Part shown: positions 6,990 to 15,785 of the stretch, in pieces
Layout of the letters: each line of letters opens with the position of its first letter
Numbering within the stretch: the first letter of the stretch is position 1
Origin: Parvularcula sp038749595
Lineage (GTDB): Bacteria > Pseudomonadota > Alphaproteobacteria > Caulobacterales > Parvularculaceae
Length of the DNA stretch: 64,000 nucleotides
Reading direction: 5' to 3'
Assembly: GCA_038749595.1 (NCBI GenBank)
Contig: JBCDHW010000004.1
Location: 62,001 to 126,000 of the forward strand
Program-made: the position numbers and the translations under genes
The notes under the pieces: model-generated
Databases searched by the model: none
What the model saw: only the letters and a program-made list of their open reading frames with translations
What the model was told of the DNA's origin: nothing

Positions 6990-9868
6990 CAAGCAACCGC
7001 GTCCTTGCAGCGGGCGCAAAGGTCACCGTCAAAAGCGACGTCTTCGGAGTAACGCCAGCACCGCACGCACTTGATGCCTTTGGCTTTGCCGATGACAGCC
7101 GAAACGCCGCTCTGCTCGGGAAGCGTGAAGGCGCTTGCAGGGCCAGAGCCTCTGACGATTTCCGCCTGGGACGTGATGGCGAGTTCGGCCCAGTCCACGT
7201 CGCTCACATCGTCGAACAATTCATCATCGTCGATGTAGAGGGAGGCGGAGCCTTCGAGACTGGCGCCAATCTCCTTGTCGTTCCGCTTTTCTTCGATCGC
7301 GCCGGTGATCACCCGACGTGTGGCCCGAAGAGTTTGCCACCGCTTGGCCAACGCTTCGTCGCGATAGCTCTCGGGGATGTCTGCGAACGAGAGCAGGTGC
7401 ACACTCTCGCGCTTCTCACCGAGACCAGCGGGGAAGTGATCGTAGACCTCTTCCGCCGTGAACGGACAAATCGGTGCGAGGAGGCGGGTGATCGTGTCGA
7501 GCAAGATCGCCATCACCGTCCGGGTCGCCCGACGCTTTTCCGCAGACGGATGATCGCAATAGAGGCAATCCTTGCGCACGTCGAAGTAGAAGGCCGACAG
7601 GTCTTGGATCGCAAACTCCGCCAGCGCGCGCCATGCTGATTTGAAGTTGTAGGCGTCGAAATCGCCGCGCACCTTGCGGCTCACTTCTTCAAGACGGTGG
7701 AGGATGTAGCGCTCGAGTTCCGGCATCGCCGATAGCTCGACCCGTTCGTCAGGAGAGAAACCATCGAGGGCCGCGAGGAGATAACGCAGCGTGTTCCGCA
7801 GCTTACGGTAGGCATCGACGGCGCTGCCGAGGATTTCTTTCCCCACACGGATGTCTTCTTGAACGTCTGAACTCGCCACCCAGATGCGCAGGATGTCGGC
7901 GCCGTACTGGCCGGTGATTTCGTCCGGACTAATCACATTGCCTAGCGACTTCGACTGCTTGCGCCCCTGGTCATCCATGACGAAACCGTGGGTGAAGACG
8001 GCCTTGTAGGGCGCGCGGCCACGGGTACCGCAGCTTTCGAGTAGCGACGACTGGAACCACCCGCGGTGTTGGTCCGAGCCTTCCATGTAAAGGTCAGCGG
8101 GCCAGGTCAGATCGTCCCGGGCCTCCAGGGTGAAGGCGTGGGTGCAGCCGCTGTCGAACCAAACGTCGAGAATGTCGGTGACCTTCTCGTAGTCGTCAGC
8201 GCTGTGCTTCTCGCCGAGAAACTCCGCATCCGGCGTATCGAACCACGCGTCGGCGCCGCCCTTGGCGACAGCGTCGATGATCCGCGCGTTGACCTCGGGG
8301 TCAATGAGCGGTTCACCGTCGCGATCCACGTAGAGCGTGATCGGCACACCCCAGGCGCGTTGGCGGCTGACCAGCCAATCAGGCCGTTGCTCCACCATGC
8401 TCCGTAGGCGGTTCTTACCTGATGGCGGGTAGAACGTGGTCTGATCAATTGCGCCGAGCGCTGTTTCGCGCAGGGAGCCATCGCCAGCGCCGACCTTGAT
8501 GAACCATTGCGGCGTGTTCCGGAAGATCACCGGCGCTTTGGAACGCCAGCTATGGGGGTAGGAGTGCGTCAGCCGCCCGCGGGCGAGAAGCGAGCCCTTC
8601 GCTGCCAAGGCTTTGATCACTTCGGGGTTGGCGTCGCCGTCTTTCCCCGCCTTCTTGCCGTCCGTTCGGATGATCTTGCGTCCTTCAAAGCCTGGCGCTT
8701 CATCGGTGTACGCACCGTCGGGACCAACCGTGTAGGGAATATCATTGGGCGGAAGACCTGCGCCGAGCCAGGCGAAGTAGTCCTCTTGGCCGTGGCTGGG
8801 AGCTGTATGCACGAAACCCGTGCCCGCTTCATCGGTGACGTGATCGCCAGGAAGCGCAAAGACTTCAAAGTCATAAGCGCCCTCGTGGCCCTTCAGCGGA
8901 TGCCACAATTTGGCGCCCTCAAACTTGCCAGGCGGCACATCGCCAACGCGCTTGTAGGTATCGACAAAGGCTGCACCGAACACGTCTTCAGCCAGACTGT
9001 CCGCGAGGATCAACCGATCACCCGGCTTCGCAAAGGGCGCGAAATCGAGGTCTTGGCGCACGCTCTCCACCTCATAAAGGCCGTAAGAGATGCCCGGCCC
9101 ATAACACACCGCCCGGTTCGCAGGGATCGTCCAGGGGGTCGTCGTCCAGATGACAACGTCCGCGCCCTCCAGGCCTTCGGGCGCCTCCACAAACGGAAAG
9201 CGAACCCAAATGGTCGTAGACTGATGATCGTGGTACTCGATCTCGGCCTCGGCCAGCGCTGTCTGCTCCACCGGCGACCACATGATGGGTTTCGAGCCGC
9301 GATAGACCATGCCTTTCTCGGCGAAGGTCAGGAACTCGCGCACAATCGCTGCTTCGGTCTCGAAGTTCATCGTCAGGTAGGGATTGCCCCAATCCCCCTC
9401 GATGCCGAGGCGCTTAAATTCCGCCTTCTGAATATCGATCCACTTCGCAGCGTATTCCCGGCAGGCGGAACGGAATTCAGACGGCGGAACATCGTCTTTT
9501 TTCCGGCCTTTGCCGTGGAAGGCCTCTTCCACCTTCCACTCGATCGGCAAGCCATGGCAGTCCCAGCCGGGGACGTAGTTGGCGTCAAAGCCTGCCATCT
9601 GCCGTGTGCGAACGATCAGGTCCTTGATCGTTTTGTTGAGCGCGGTACCCAGGTGCAGGTGCCCGTTGGCATAGGGCGGGCCGTCGTGCAGCACGTAGGG
9701 CGTCCGCCCCTTCGCCTCGGCGCGAAGCTTGCCGTAAAGGTCCATCTCGTCCCAGCGTTTGATGTACTGGGGCTCTTTTTTCGGGAGTCCGCCGCGCATC
9801 GGAAATTCCGTTGCCGGCAGGAACAAAGTGTCTTTGTAATCGTTCGTCGAACGTTGATCGTCAGCCAT
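6989..9868 (-). CDS. ileS: Isoleucyl-tRNA synthetase
   Basis: Charges tRNA-Ile. The 959-residue class I synthetase shows the HIGH-type motif HLHLG (70-74) in PYANGHLHLG, a full CP1 editing domain with WTTTPWTIPAN, and the KMSKS-type loop KQSKSLGN. Its C-terminal zinc finger has two CxxC pairs (CVRC and CARC) at the very end. The length matches bacterial type I IleRS. It heads the ileS-lspA-bamF unit and is divergent from the GNAT gene, with 55 nt between the two starts. Confidence 0.98.
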   Translation of the reverse strand: MADDQRSTNDYKDTLFLPATEFPMRGGLPKKEPQYIKRWDEMDLYGKLRAEAKGRTPYVLHDGPPYANGHLHLGTALNKTIKDLIVRTRQMAGFDANYVPGWDCHGLPIEWKVEEAFHGKGRKKDDVPPSEFRSACREYAAKWIDIQKAEFKRLGIEGDWGNPYLTMNFETEAAIVREFLTFAEKGMVYRGSKPIMWSPVEQTALAEAEIEYHDHQSTTIWVRFPFVEAPEGLEGADVVIWTTTPWTIPANRAVCYGPGISYGLYEVESVRQDLDFAPFAKPGDRLILADSLAEDVFGAAFVDTYKRVGDVPPGKFEGAKLWHPLKGHEGAYDFEVFALPGDHVTDEAGTGFVHTAPSHGQEDYFAWLGAGLPPNDIPYTVGPDGAYTDEAPGFEGRKIIRTDGKKAGKDGDANPEVIKALAAKGSLLARGRLTHSYPHSWRSKAPVIFRNTPQWFIKVGAGDGSLRETALGAIDQTTFYPPSGKNRLRSMVEQRPDWLVSRQRAWGVPITLYVDRDGEPLIDPEVNARIIDAVAKGGADAWFDTPDAEFLGEKHSADDYEKVTDILDVWFDSGCTHAFTLEARDDLTWPADLYMEGSDQHRGWFQSSLLESCGTRGRAPYKAVFTHGFVMDDQGRKQSKSLGNVISPDEITGQYGADILRIWVASSDVQEDIRVGKEILGSAVDAYRKLRNTLRYLLAALDGFSPDERVELSAMPELERYILHRLEEVSRKVRGDFDAYNFKSAWRALAEFAIQDLSAFYFDVRKDCLYCDHPSAEKRRATRTVMAILLDTITRLLAPICPFTAEEVYDHFPAGLGEKRESVHLLSFADIPESYRDEALAKRWQTLRATRRVITGAIEEKRNDKEIGASLEGSASLYIDDDELFDDVSDVDWAELAITSQAEIVRGSGPASAFTLPEQSGVSAVIGKAKGIKCVRCWRYSEDVAFDGDLCARCKDAVA

Positions 9869-9923
9869 GGGCGCCGCTTAGCGCCGGTCGGGGCAAAGCG
9901 CTAGGAACTTCAAGGAGTGACGC

Positions 9924-10388
9924 ATGAATAGGGTGACAATTGAACTGGCCGCGCCCGGTGACCCGCGCGTGGTGGAGTTGATCGCCCTGCAAAAGGCCCA
10001 TGCTGAGCGCCACACCCCGCCAGACAGCGGCCACGCCTTGGATGTGGAAGCCGCTGCCTCGGACGATGTGCGGTTTTGGATTGCGATCGAGAACGGTGCG
10101 GCTGTGGGATGCATCGCGCTGGCTTGCCGGTCGGCGGACGAGGGGGAGATCAAGACCATGCACGTGCGTGAAGAGCATAGAAATCATGGGGTTGCATCAG
10201 AGCTTGTCGAGCACGTCATCGATGAAGCGCGTGCCTCTGGCTTTCGCCGTCTTGTTTTAGAAACAGGCCGCTCCGAGGGTTTTGCAGCATCGCGGAGACT
10301 CTACGCCCGGTTCGGCTTCGAGCTCTGTGACCGGTTTGGACCCTATGTCCGCGATCCTTTCAGCTTTTGCATGGCGCGTCAGATCTGA
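9924..10388 (+). CDS. GNAT-family N-acetyltransferase
   Basis: A 154-residue Gcn5-related acetyltransferase. The acetyl-CoA loop region reads EIKTMHVREEHRNHGVASELVEHV (about 73-96, motif A with R/Q-x-x-G-x-G/A variant). It is followed by motif B, FRRLVLETG, and ARFGFELCDRFGPY near the end. The start is ATG 9924 with AAGGAG 10 nt upstream. The substrate is unknown; the layout resembles small-molecule or amino-acid acetyltransferases more than RimI-type protein acetylases. It lies 36 nt upstream of the sheath-like gene and could share its transcript. Confidence 0.85.
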   Translation: MNRVTIELAAPGDPRVVELIALQKAHAERHTPPDSGHALDVEAAASDDVRFWIAIENGAAVGCIALACRSADEGEIKTMHVREEHRNHGVASELVEHVIDEARASGFRRLVLETGRSEGFAASRRLYARFGFELCDRFGPYVRDPFSFCMARQI

Positions 10389-10424
10389 CATGCTGCGCCC
10401 ATCGGGGAACGAGGGGAGAGGCCA

Positions 10425-11690
10425 ATGGTCAGCCTGGATCGACTACATTTTCTGAAGGCCTCGACCATGGCCGGTCTCGCGCCCTCGGTCGCTCACGCCG
10501 GTCCGCGCGTTCTCTACCCTGGCGTTTATATCGAAGAGCTAACGGTGCCGATCCCCACGATCCGCCCGTTGGAAACATCGGAAACGGTGCTGGTCACCTC
10601 GATCCTTGCGGATCCAAAACCCGTGACGGTTTCGTTCCTCAGCGCTCTCGACGACATTTCCGTACGTTTAGGCGGGGCCAGTCAGCTTGAGCGGTGGGTC
10701 CGCCAGTTCTTTGCCAATGGCGGGAAGCGACTGACGCTCTGGCCAGCGCGTGATGGGACGGCAGCGGGGCTTATTGGCGATCGGGATCCAGCGCTCGGCC
10801 TGAAAGGCATCGAAGCCGTTGGGGGGCTGTTTGCTTCCGGTTGGCCGGGCGCGAACCGGCCTCTGCCGATTGGCCTTATACTCGTCCCGGAGGCTGCTGC
10901 GTTAGCCTACGACGACGTGGGGGCGGCCGCTTCGGTCTACGCTGCGGCTGCAGAGACGGCGCAGTCCCTTTCTGCGATGGCTATTATCGATACGCCTGCC
11001 GTGCTTGGCGGAACCCGGGTTGACAGCGTCGACGCCGTCTTGAGCTGGCGAGAAGCGATCGGGATCGAGACAGCGCACGCTGCGCTTTATGGGAATTTCA
11101 TAACGGGCGGCGGCGCCGATGATGACGCCGTTGGGCCGGCTGTTGCTGGTGTCATTGCGCGCACGGACCAAACCCGCGGTGTGTGGTCCGCCCCGGCAGG
11201 GACGTCTGCTGTTCTTCGCCATGATGTGGCGCCGAACCATACGACCGCCGCGACTGAGGTTCTCAACCCCGTTGGCGTGAACACGATCCGTACACTTCCC
11301 GGTGCGGGTACTGTTGTTTGGGCTGCCCGTACCCTTGCGCCCGAGGGGGACGAAGACCGTTTCATTTCCGTACGGCGCTTCCGCGATCACATCCGCCAGA
11401 CCTTGCGGTTCAATCTGCAGGTCCTCGCCCTACAGCCGAATGAGGAAGCCACCTGGCAAGCCGCGAGGGCCTCGGTGGAAGCGTTTCTGGCCAATCTGCT
11501 CCGCGCCGGCGCGTTTGCGGGCAGCACCCCGGACGAAGCGTACTTTGTCCGCTGCGGCCTTGGCGAAACAATGACACAAGTCGATCTCGACCAAGGCCGA
11601 TTGATCATCTCCGTGGGATTTGCCCCTCTAAGACCCGCTGAGTTTATCGTCGACCAGGTGACGGTCGAAGGGTTCGCAACCGCGCCTTAA
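10425..11690 (+). CDS. Orphan contractile-tail sheath protein
   Basis: The 421-residue protein matches the phage tail-sheath family. It has the N-terminal signature YPGVYIEEL (from residue 31). The conserved C-terminal sheath core follows, with RTDQTRGVWSAPAG, LNPVGVNTIRT, FISVRRFRDHIRQTL, AYFVRCG, TMTQVDLDQGRLI and VGFAPLRPAEF. Sheath subunits polymerise around a tube and contract in phage tails, pyocins and extracellular injection systems. No tube, baseplate, spike or ATPase gene lies nearby; neighbours are a GNAT enzyme and a methyltransferase. About 27 residues precede the usual start and resemble an export signal: DRLHFLK, a hydrophobic stretch, then SVAHA. The start is ATG 10425 after GAGGGGAGAGG. 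Confidence 0.85.
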   Translation: MVSLDRLHFLKASTMAGLAPSVAHAGPRVLYPGVYIEELTVPIPTIRPLETSETVLVTSILADPKPVTVSFLSALDDISVRLGGASQLERWVRQFFANGGKRLTLWPARDGTAAGLIGDRDPALGLKGIEAVGGLFASGWPGANRPLPIGLILVPEAAALAYDDVGAAASVYAAAAETAQSLSAMAIIDTPAVLGGTRVDSVDAVLSWREAIGIETAHAALYGNFITGGGADDDAVGPAVAGVIARTDQTRGVWSAPAGTSAVLRHDVAPNHTTAATEVLNPVGVNTIRTLPGAGTVVWAARTLAPEGDEDRFISVRRFRDHIRQTLRFNLQVLALQPNEEATWQAARASVEAFLANLLRAGAFAGSTPDEAYFVRCGLGETMTQVDLDQGRLIISVGFAPLRPAEFIVDQVTVEGFATAP

Positions 11691-11696
11691 CGCCGA

Positions 11697-12302
11697 CTAA
11701 AGCGGCTCGAGCACCAGCCAGGTCCACGTAACGCCCGCCTTCTGGTTCGCGGTTTGGATCGAGCCCGCTCTTTGGTGAAGCCGAACGGCAAGCCCATTAT
11801 TCTCCGCACACGACAGAAGTGAGGGCACCGAGATAGGATAGCCAGGTCGATCGTCCGGGCACGGTCCGTGGCGAAGGGATAGGATGACCCGACCGTCGCT
11901 CGCCAAAAGCCGCACGGCCGAACTTAGAGCGTGTGTTTGATCCGCAGGCGTGAGGTGGTGTAGAACGCCGATCGCCAAGATGATATCGAAGCGCCCCGCA
12001 GTGCTGGTGAGGGTCTGCAGCGCAGGCAAACGGTCATCGATCCACTGAAAACCCGTCCGGCCACGGAGCGCTTCGCCTTCGCGCATCAATTCTGCTGCGG
12101 GTTCGACGGCCACAACGTCATACCCCTTTGCAGCAAACCAAGCGGCAGTGTCCCCGGTCCCAGCACCCAAGTCTAAGAGGCGCGCAGGGGCATCCGGGAT
12201 AAAGCCGAGTACCGGGCGGAGAACGTCCTCGGGGTCGAGAGAAGCGTAACGACGCGCCAGCTCTTTTGCTGCGTTGTTGTAGCCCTCAACGGGGTCATTC
12301 AC
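11697..12302 (-). CDS. Class I SAM-dependent methyltransferase
   Basis: A 201-residue methyltransferase. AdoMet motif I is LLDLGAGTGDTAAWF (about 40-54), followed by the acidic DVVAVEPA, motif post-II DIILAIGVLHHL, and DGRVILSLRHGP. This resembles the ubiE/type 11 fold. The substrate is unknown. The start is GTG 12302, which overlaps the ribF stop (GTGA), making it the third gene of a HAD-ribF-methyltransferase operon. It converges with the sheath gene, leaving only 6 nt between the two stops. Confidence 0.82.
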   Translation of the reverse strand: MNDPVEGYNNAAKELARRYASLDPEDVLRPVLGFIPDAPARLLDLGAGTGDTAAWFAAKGYDVVAVEPAAELMREGEALRGRTGFQWIDDRLPALQTLTSTAGRFDIILAIGVLHHLTPADQTHALSSAVRLLASDGRVILSLRHGPCPDDRPGYPISVPSLLSCAENNGLAVRLHQRAGSIQTANQKAGVTWTWLVLEPL

Positions 12303-13237
12303 CGTTCATACGCAGCCAAGATGGCGCGCGCTTTCCCGCAATCCTCCGCGATTTGCGCCTTCAACGCGTCGAGCCCCTCCATCGGACGCTCTTCGCGGAT
12401 AAAGTCGACGAAGCGGCACCGGATCGTCTTGCCGTAGAGGTCGCCATCCCAGTCAAAAAGGTGCACTTCCAGGCGCTCCTCTTGACCATCGACCGTGGGC
12501 CGAACGCCGATATTGGCAATGCCGGGCAGTTGTGTGCCCTCGACCTCCGCATGGACCGCGTACACGCCATAGAGAGGGCGCAGAACATCACCGAGGACGA
12601 CGTTCGCGGTCGGGAAGCCCAGCTGCCGCGCCAGCTTGCGGCCCTCGGTGACCATTCCGTCCAGGAACCAATTGTACCCGAGAACGTGCGCCGCCGTCTT
12701 GGGATCACCCTTGCGTAGGGCCTCACGCGCGGAGCTGGATGAGAATTTTTCGTCCGTATCTCCCACGGGGACGATAGCTTCGTACGCGATGCCGAGTGAC
12801 GTGGCGATTTTGGCAAGCGTCTCCGATGACCCGGCACGGCCAGCGCCGAACTGAAAATCCTGGCCTGTTGCCACCCCCCGCAAGCCCAAAGTCTGCTGCA
12901 ACACGGAGGTCACAAATTCCTCAGGGGACTGCTTAAAGAGATCATCAACGAACGGCAGCGCGAAGACACTCCGCGCCCCAGCTTCCTCAAGAAGCTCGGC
13001 CTTCACCTCCAGAGGCGTGAGGATAAACGGCGGCGCATCGGCGCGAAACACGCGCCGAGGATGCGGCTCGAACGTGATCGCAGCAAAAGGAGCCTCAAGC
13101 CGGTCAGCGAGCTTTTTGCCCTGCGCAATCAGAGCCTTGTGCCCACGGTGTACACCATCGAAATTGCCCATTACGGCAACGGACCCGCGAAGGTCCTCTG
13201 CCAATGGGCAGGCGAGAGGTGCACGGATCAAGCTCAC
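12299..13237 (-). CDS. ribF: Bifunctional riboflavin kinase/FAD synthetase
   Basis: Converts riboflavin to FMN and then FAD. The N-terminal nucleotidyltransferase domain has GNFDGVHRGHK (about 24-34) and a central segment with GVATGQDFQFG. The C-terminal riboflavin kinase domain has RQLGFPTANV and GVYAV. From GTG 13237 the protein is 312 residues, the usual length. This start overlaps the HAD stop (GTGA). The frame is open further upstream, but that part shadows the HAD gene. Confidence 0.95.
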   Translation of the reverse strand: MSLIRAPLACPLAEDLRGSVAVMGNFDGVHRGHKALIAQGKKLADRLEAPFAAITFEPHPRRVFRADAPPFILTPLEVKAELLEEAGARSVFALPFVDDLFKQSPEEFVTSVLQQTLGLRGVATGQDFQFGAGRAGSSETLAKIATSLGIAYEAIVPVGDTDEKFSSSSAREALRKGDPKTAAHVLGYNWFLDGMVTEGRKLARQLGFPTANVVLGDVLRPLYGVYAVHAEVEGTQLPGIANIGVRPTVDGQEERLEVHLFDWDGDLYGKTIRCRFVDFIREERPMEGLDALKAQIAEDCGKARAILAAYER

Positions 13238-14091
13238 CAGACGAGACTGTCGAGCCCGTAAGCGGCATGGACACCGCGCGCATCGAGGGCCGATGCCAGT
13301 TTTGCCGCCGAGAGCTGACCTTGATCCCGGGCCTCTTCGGCGAAGATCCCGTCGGCGATGAACAGGCAATCATAGTTCTGATTGTTCGCACCGCGAATAT
13401 CCGTGTCGATCCCATCGCCGATGACGAGGAACCTCTTCGGGCTCTTCCCCGTTTCATCCTTAATCCGTGCACGCGCCAAATCATAGATCGGGCCAAAGGG
13501 TTTGCCGCCCAGCAAGACCTTTCCGCCCAATTCCTCGTAGAGCTGACCAATGGCGCCGGCGCAGTAGATGATCTTGTCGCCGAATTTGACGACGATATCG
13601 GGGTTGGCACAGACCATCGGTAAGCCGCGTTCGGCGAGGCTTGTCAGCATGCCGCGGTAATCTTCGGGTGTCTCGGTGAAATCGTCATTCACCCCCGAGC
13701 AGAAGATCGCTTCTGCTTCGTCGGACGAGGTGAACTGGATCGACAGCGCTTCGAACATCGCGTCGTCTTTTGCCGGGCCGATGCGAAAGAACGGTTTATC
13801 CGCAAGGTCCTTGATCACCTGGTGGGTCGCGTCGCCTGATGTGACAACGAGGTCGTAGGCGCCGCGCGACAGGCCAATCCGATCGAGCTGCGCCGGGATA
13901 AGATGCGATGGCCGCGGCGCATTGGTCAGCACCACGACGGGCCCTTGCTGCTGGCGGAAATTGGTCAGCGCCTCTTCGACGCCGGGATAAAGCGTCTGCC
14001 CATTATGGATCACGCCCCACGCGTCGCAGAGCAAACCATCATAGTCGCCCGCAATCTCGCGCAAGCCTGCGATCAGCCGTGTATCAACCAT
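13234..14091 (-). CDS. HAD-superfamily class IIA hydrolase
   Basis: A 285-residue HAD phosphatase of the NagD-like subclass. The nucleophile block reads LLCDAWGVIHNG (D23). It is followed by VVLTNAPRP (motif II), KPFGPIYDLA with the motif III lysine, and the acidic motif IV VIGDGIDTDIRGA. The usual second aspartate two residues after the nucleophile is a tryptophan (W25), a change I recall as typical of the TIGR01459 subfamily. The substrate is unknown. It is the first gene of the operon with ribF, so an FMN- or nucleotide-related role is possible but unproven. Confidence 0.85.
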   Translation of the reverse strand: MVDTRLIAGLREIAGDYDGLLCDAWGVIHNGQTLYPGVEEALTNFRQQQGPVVVLTNAPRPSHLIPAQLDRIGLSRGAYDLVVTSGDATHQVIKDLADKPFFRIGPAKDDAMFEALSIQFTSSDEAEAIFCSGVNDDFTETPEDYRGMLTSLAERGLPMVCANPDIVVKFGDKIIYCAGAIGQLYEELGGKVLLGGKPFGPIYDLARARIKDETGKSPKRFLVIGDGIDTDIRGANNQNYDCLFIADGIFAEEARDQGQLSAAKLASALDARGVHAAYGLDSLVW

Positions 14092-14244
14092 AGCCCGCCG
14101 ATAGGGCTATTGGTGGGGGCTGGCAAGAAAGGGAACGTCGCCGCGGCGTCCTTGTCCCATGCGTCGTCGGCAATATTCTCCAGCGTGATGGCTTTCGCCA
14201 GAGGCAGGCCTCGGCTATATCGAAAGTCGATGTTGGGGAGTCGT

Positions 14245-14805
14245 ATGGACGAGCGTGGGGATCAAGAGGCAGCGGCGTCTCGGCTGCTCTACGATGATAC
14301 CGCCCCTCGGCTGAGGAAGCCCATCACCCCTGCCGTTTTGCAGTTTCGGCGGCCTGTGTTCCTCGCGGCGCCCGCCGGGGTTCTCATCGCCTCTCTCGTT
14401 GCGGCTGGATTTACCGGCCTTAGCCTTGGTGGTCAGGACAGCGAAACCGCCCTCGCGATCGGCCTCGGCTACGCTGGCTTCGCCCTCCCCGCGATCGTGA
14501 TCGCTTTGTACTTCGCCCGGCGTAAGGGCGAGAGCTTCGCGCTGGTCGCACCCAACCTTCTATCGGTGAGCCATACCTTTTTGCTCCTGGGTTTTCTGGC
14601 GCTCGCTTTCGTGCCGGGCCTAGGCCAGACGCGCGCCGCAGAGACCCTCGCGGGAGCGATCCCCGGGCCGCAGCTTCCCTCGCCGGGGCTTGAAGCACTC
14701 AAAGGATATTGTGTGCTCTTCATCGTCGTGACCGTCGCGAGTGTCCTGGCGTCGATGTCCCTGCGTCTGGTCGGCCTCCGCAGGGTCGTTGCAGGCGGGG
14801 AATAA
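14245..14805 (+). CDS. Unknown four-helix membrane protein
   Basis: 186 residues from ATG 14245, preceded by GGGGAG at 14234-14239; the longer open frame upstream is a shadow of the HAD gene. A charged 45-residue N-terminal tail is followed by four membrane segments (about 45-64, 72-92, 105-125 and 153-175). Between the third and fourth lies a soluble loop rich in Pro/Gly (GAIPGPQLPSPG). No family was recognised. It lies 47 nt before glyQ on the same strand and may be co-transcribed with it. Confidence 0.6.
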   Translation: MDERGDQEAAASRLLYDDTAPRLRKPITPAVLQFRRPVFLAAPAGVLIASLVAAGFTGLSLGGQDSETALAIGLGYAGFALPAIVIALYFARRKGESFALVAPNLLSVSHTFLLLGFLALAFVPGLGQTRAAETLAGAIPGPQLPSPGLEALKGYCVLFIVVTVASVLASMSLRLVGLRRVVAGGE

Positions 14806-14852
14806 CCCGCTAGAGAGCGCTGGTCGACGACGATTCCACGGGGCTCTTCGCT

Positions 14853-15785
14853 GTGTCTAATTCCGCACCGCCGCTTTCGTTTCAGGACCTTATCCTGACC
14901 CTGCAACACTACTGGGCAGAGCACGGCTGTATGGTTTTACAGCCCTATGATCTCGAAATGGGTGCGGGCACGTTCCACCCCGCGACGACCTTGCGGTCCC
15001 TCGGCGAGAAGCCTTGGAACGCTGCCTATGTGCAGCCCTGCCGCAGGCCCACCGATGGGCGCTATGGCGGTAACCCCAACCGGTTTCAGCACTATTACCA
15101 ATTCCAAGTGGTGCTAAAGCCCAGTCCCGAGAACATCCAGGACCTTTACCTGGGCTCGCTCGACGCCATCGGTATCGACCGCACCCAGCACGATGTGCGG
15201 TTCATCGAAGATGACTGGGAGAGCCCCACTCTCGGCGCTTGGGGCCTTGGCTGGGAGGTCTGGTGCGACGGCATGGAAGTCAGTCAGTTCACGTACTTTC
15301 AACAGGTCGGGGGCTTCGATTGCAAGCCCGTCACCGGCGAAATCACCTACGGCCTCGAGCGCTTGGCCATGTATGTGCAAGGCGTCGACAACGGATTTGA
15401 TCTGATCTACGGCGGCGAAAAGCCTGACGGCACGCCGTTCACGTATGCGGACGTCTTCCACCAAAACGAGGTCGAGCAATCGGCCTACAATTTCGAGCAT
15501 GCCAATACGGAGGTTTTGTTCCGCCAGTTCGTCGAGGCCGAAGAAGCCTGCTTGGCCCTGCTGCCCGATGGCGGAAAAAAGCTCCCGCTCCCCGCCTATG
15601 AGCAGTGCATCAAAGCTTCGCACCTCTTCAATCTCCTGGATGCGCGCGGCGTAATTTCCGTCGCCGAGCGCCAAAGCTATATCTTGCGTGTACGGAAGTT
15701 GTCGAAAGCATGCTGCGAGGCGTGGCTTGACAGTCCTCAGGGCGTGTCCGGTCAGCCCGGGATCGCCGAAGCCCTCGCATCATGA
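14853..15785 (+). CDS. glyQ: Glycyl-tRNA synthetase alpha subunit
   Basis: The catalytic subunit of the bacterial alpha2-beta2 glycyl-tRNA synthetase. The 310-residue protein opens with SFQDLILTLQHYWAEHGC and QPYDLEMGAGTFHPAT, with the class II motif 2 around VQPCRRPTDGRYGGNPNR, all strongly conserved in GlyQ. The start is GTG 14853. The beta subunit gene glyS, usually close to glyQ, is not present here. The next gene is mtgA, overlapping by 4 nt, and beyond it lies mnmC on the opposite strand. Confidence 0.96.
   Translation: MSNSAPPLSFQDLILTLQHYWAEHGCMVLQPYDLEMGAGTFHPATTLRSLGEKPWNAAYVQPCRRPTDGRYGGNPNRFQHYYQFQVVLKPSPENIQDLYLGSLDAIGIDRTQHDVRFIEDDWESPTLGAWGLGWEVWCDGMEVSQFTYFQQVGGFDCKPVTGEITYGLERLAMYVQGVDNGFDLIYGGEKPDGTPFTYADVFHQNEVEQSAYNFEHANTEVLFRQFVEAEEACLALLPDGGKKLPLPAYEQCIKASHLFNLLDARGVISVAERQSYILRVRKLSKACCEAWLDSPQGVSGQPGIAEALAS

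Noticed and set aside
8507..9904. 465-codon plus-strand open frame
   Set aside because: It is antisense to ileS, whose reading frame is unambiguous; no protein family is recognisable in it.
10425..11690. A prophage or complete injection system around the sheath gene
   Set aside because: No other phage or injection-system gene, integrase or attachment repeat is visible on either side; flanking genes are ordinary.
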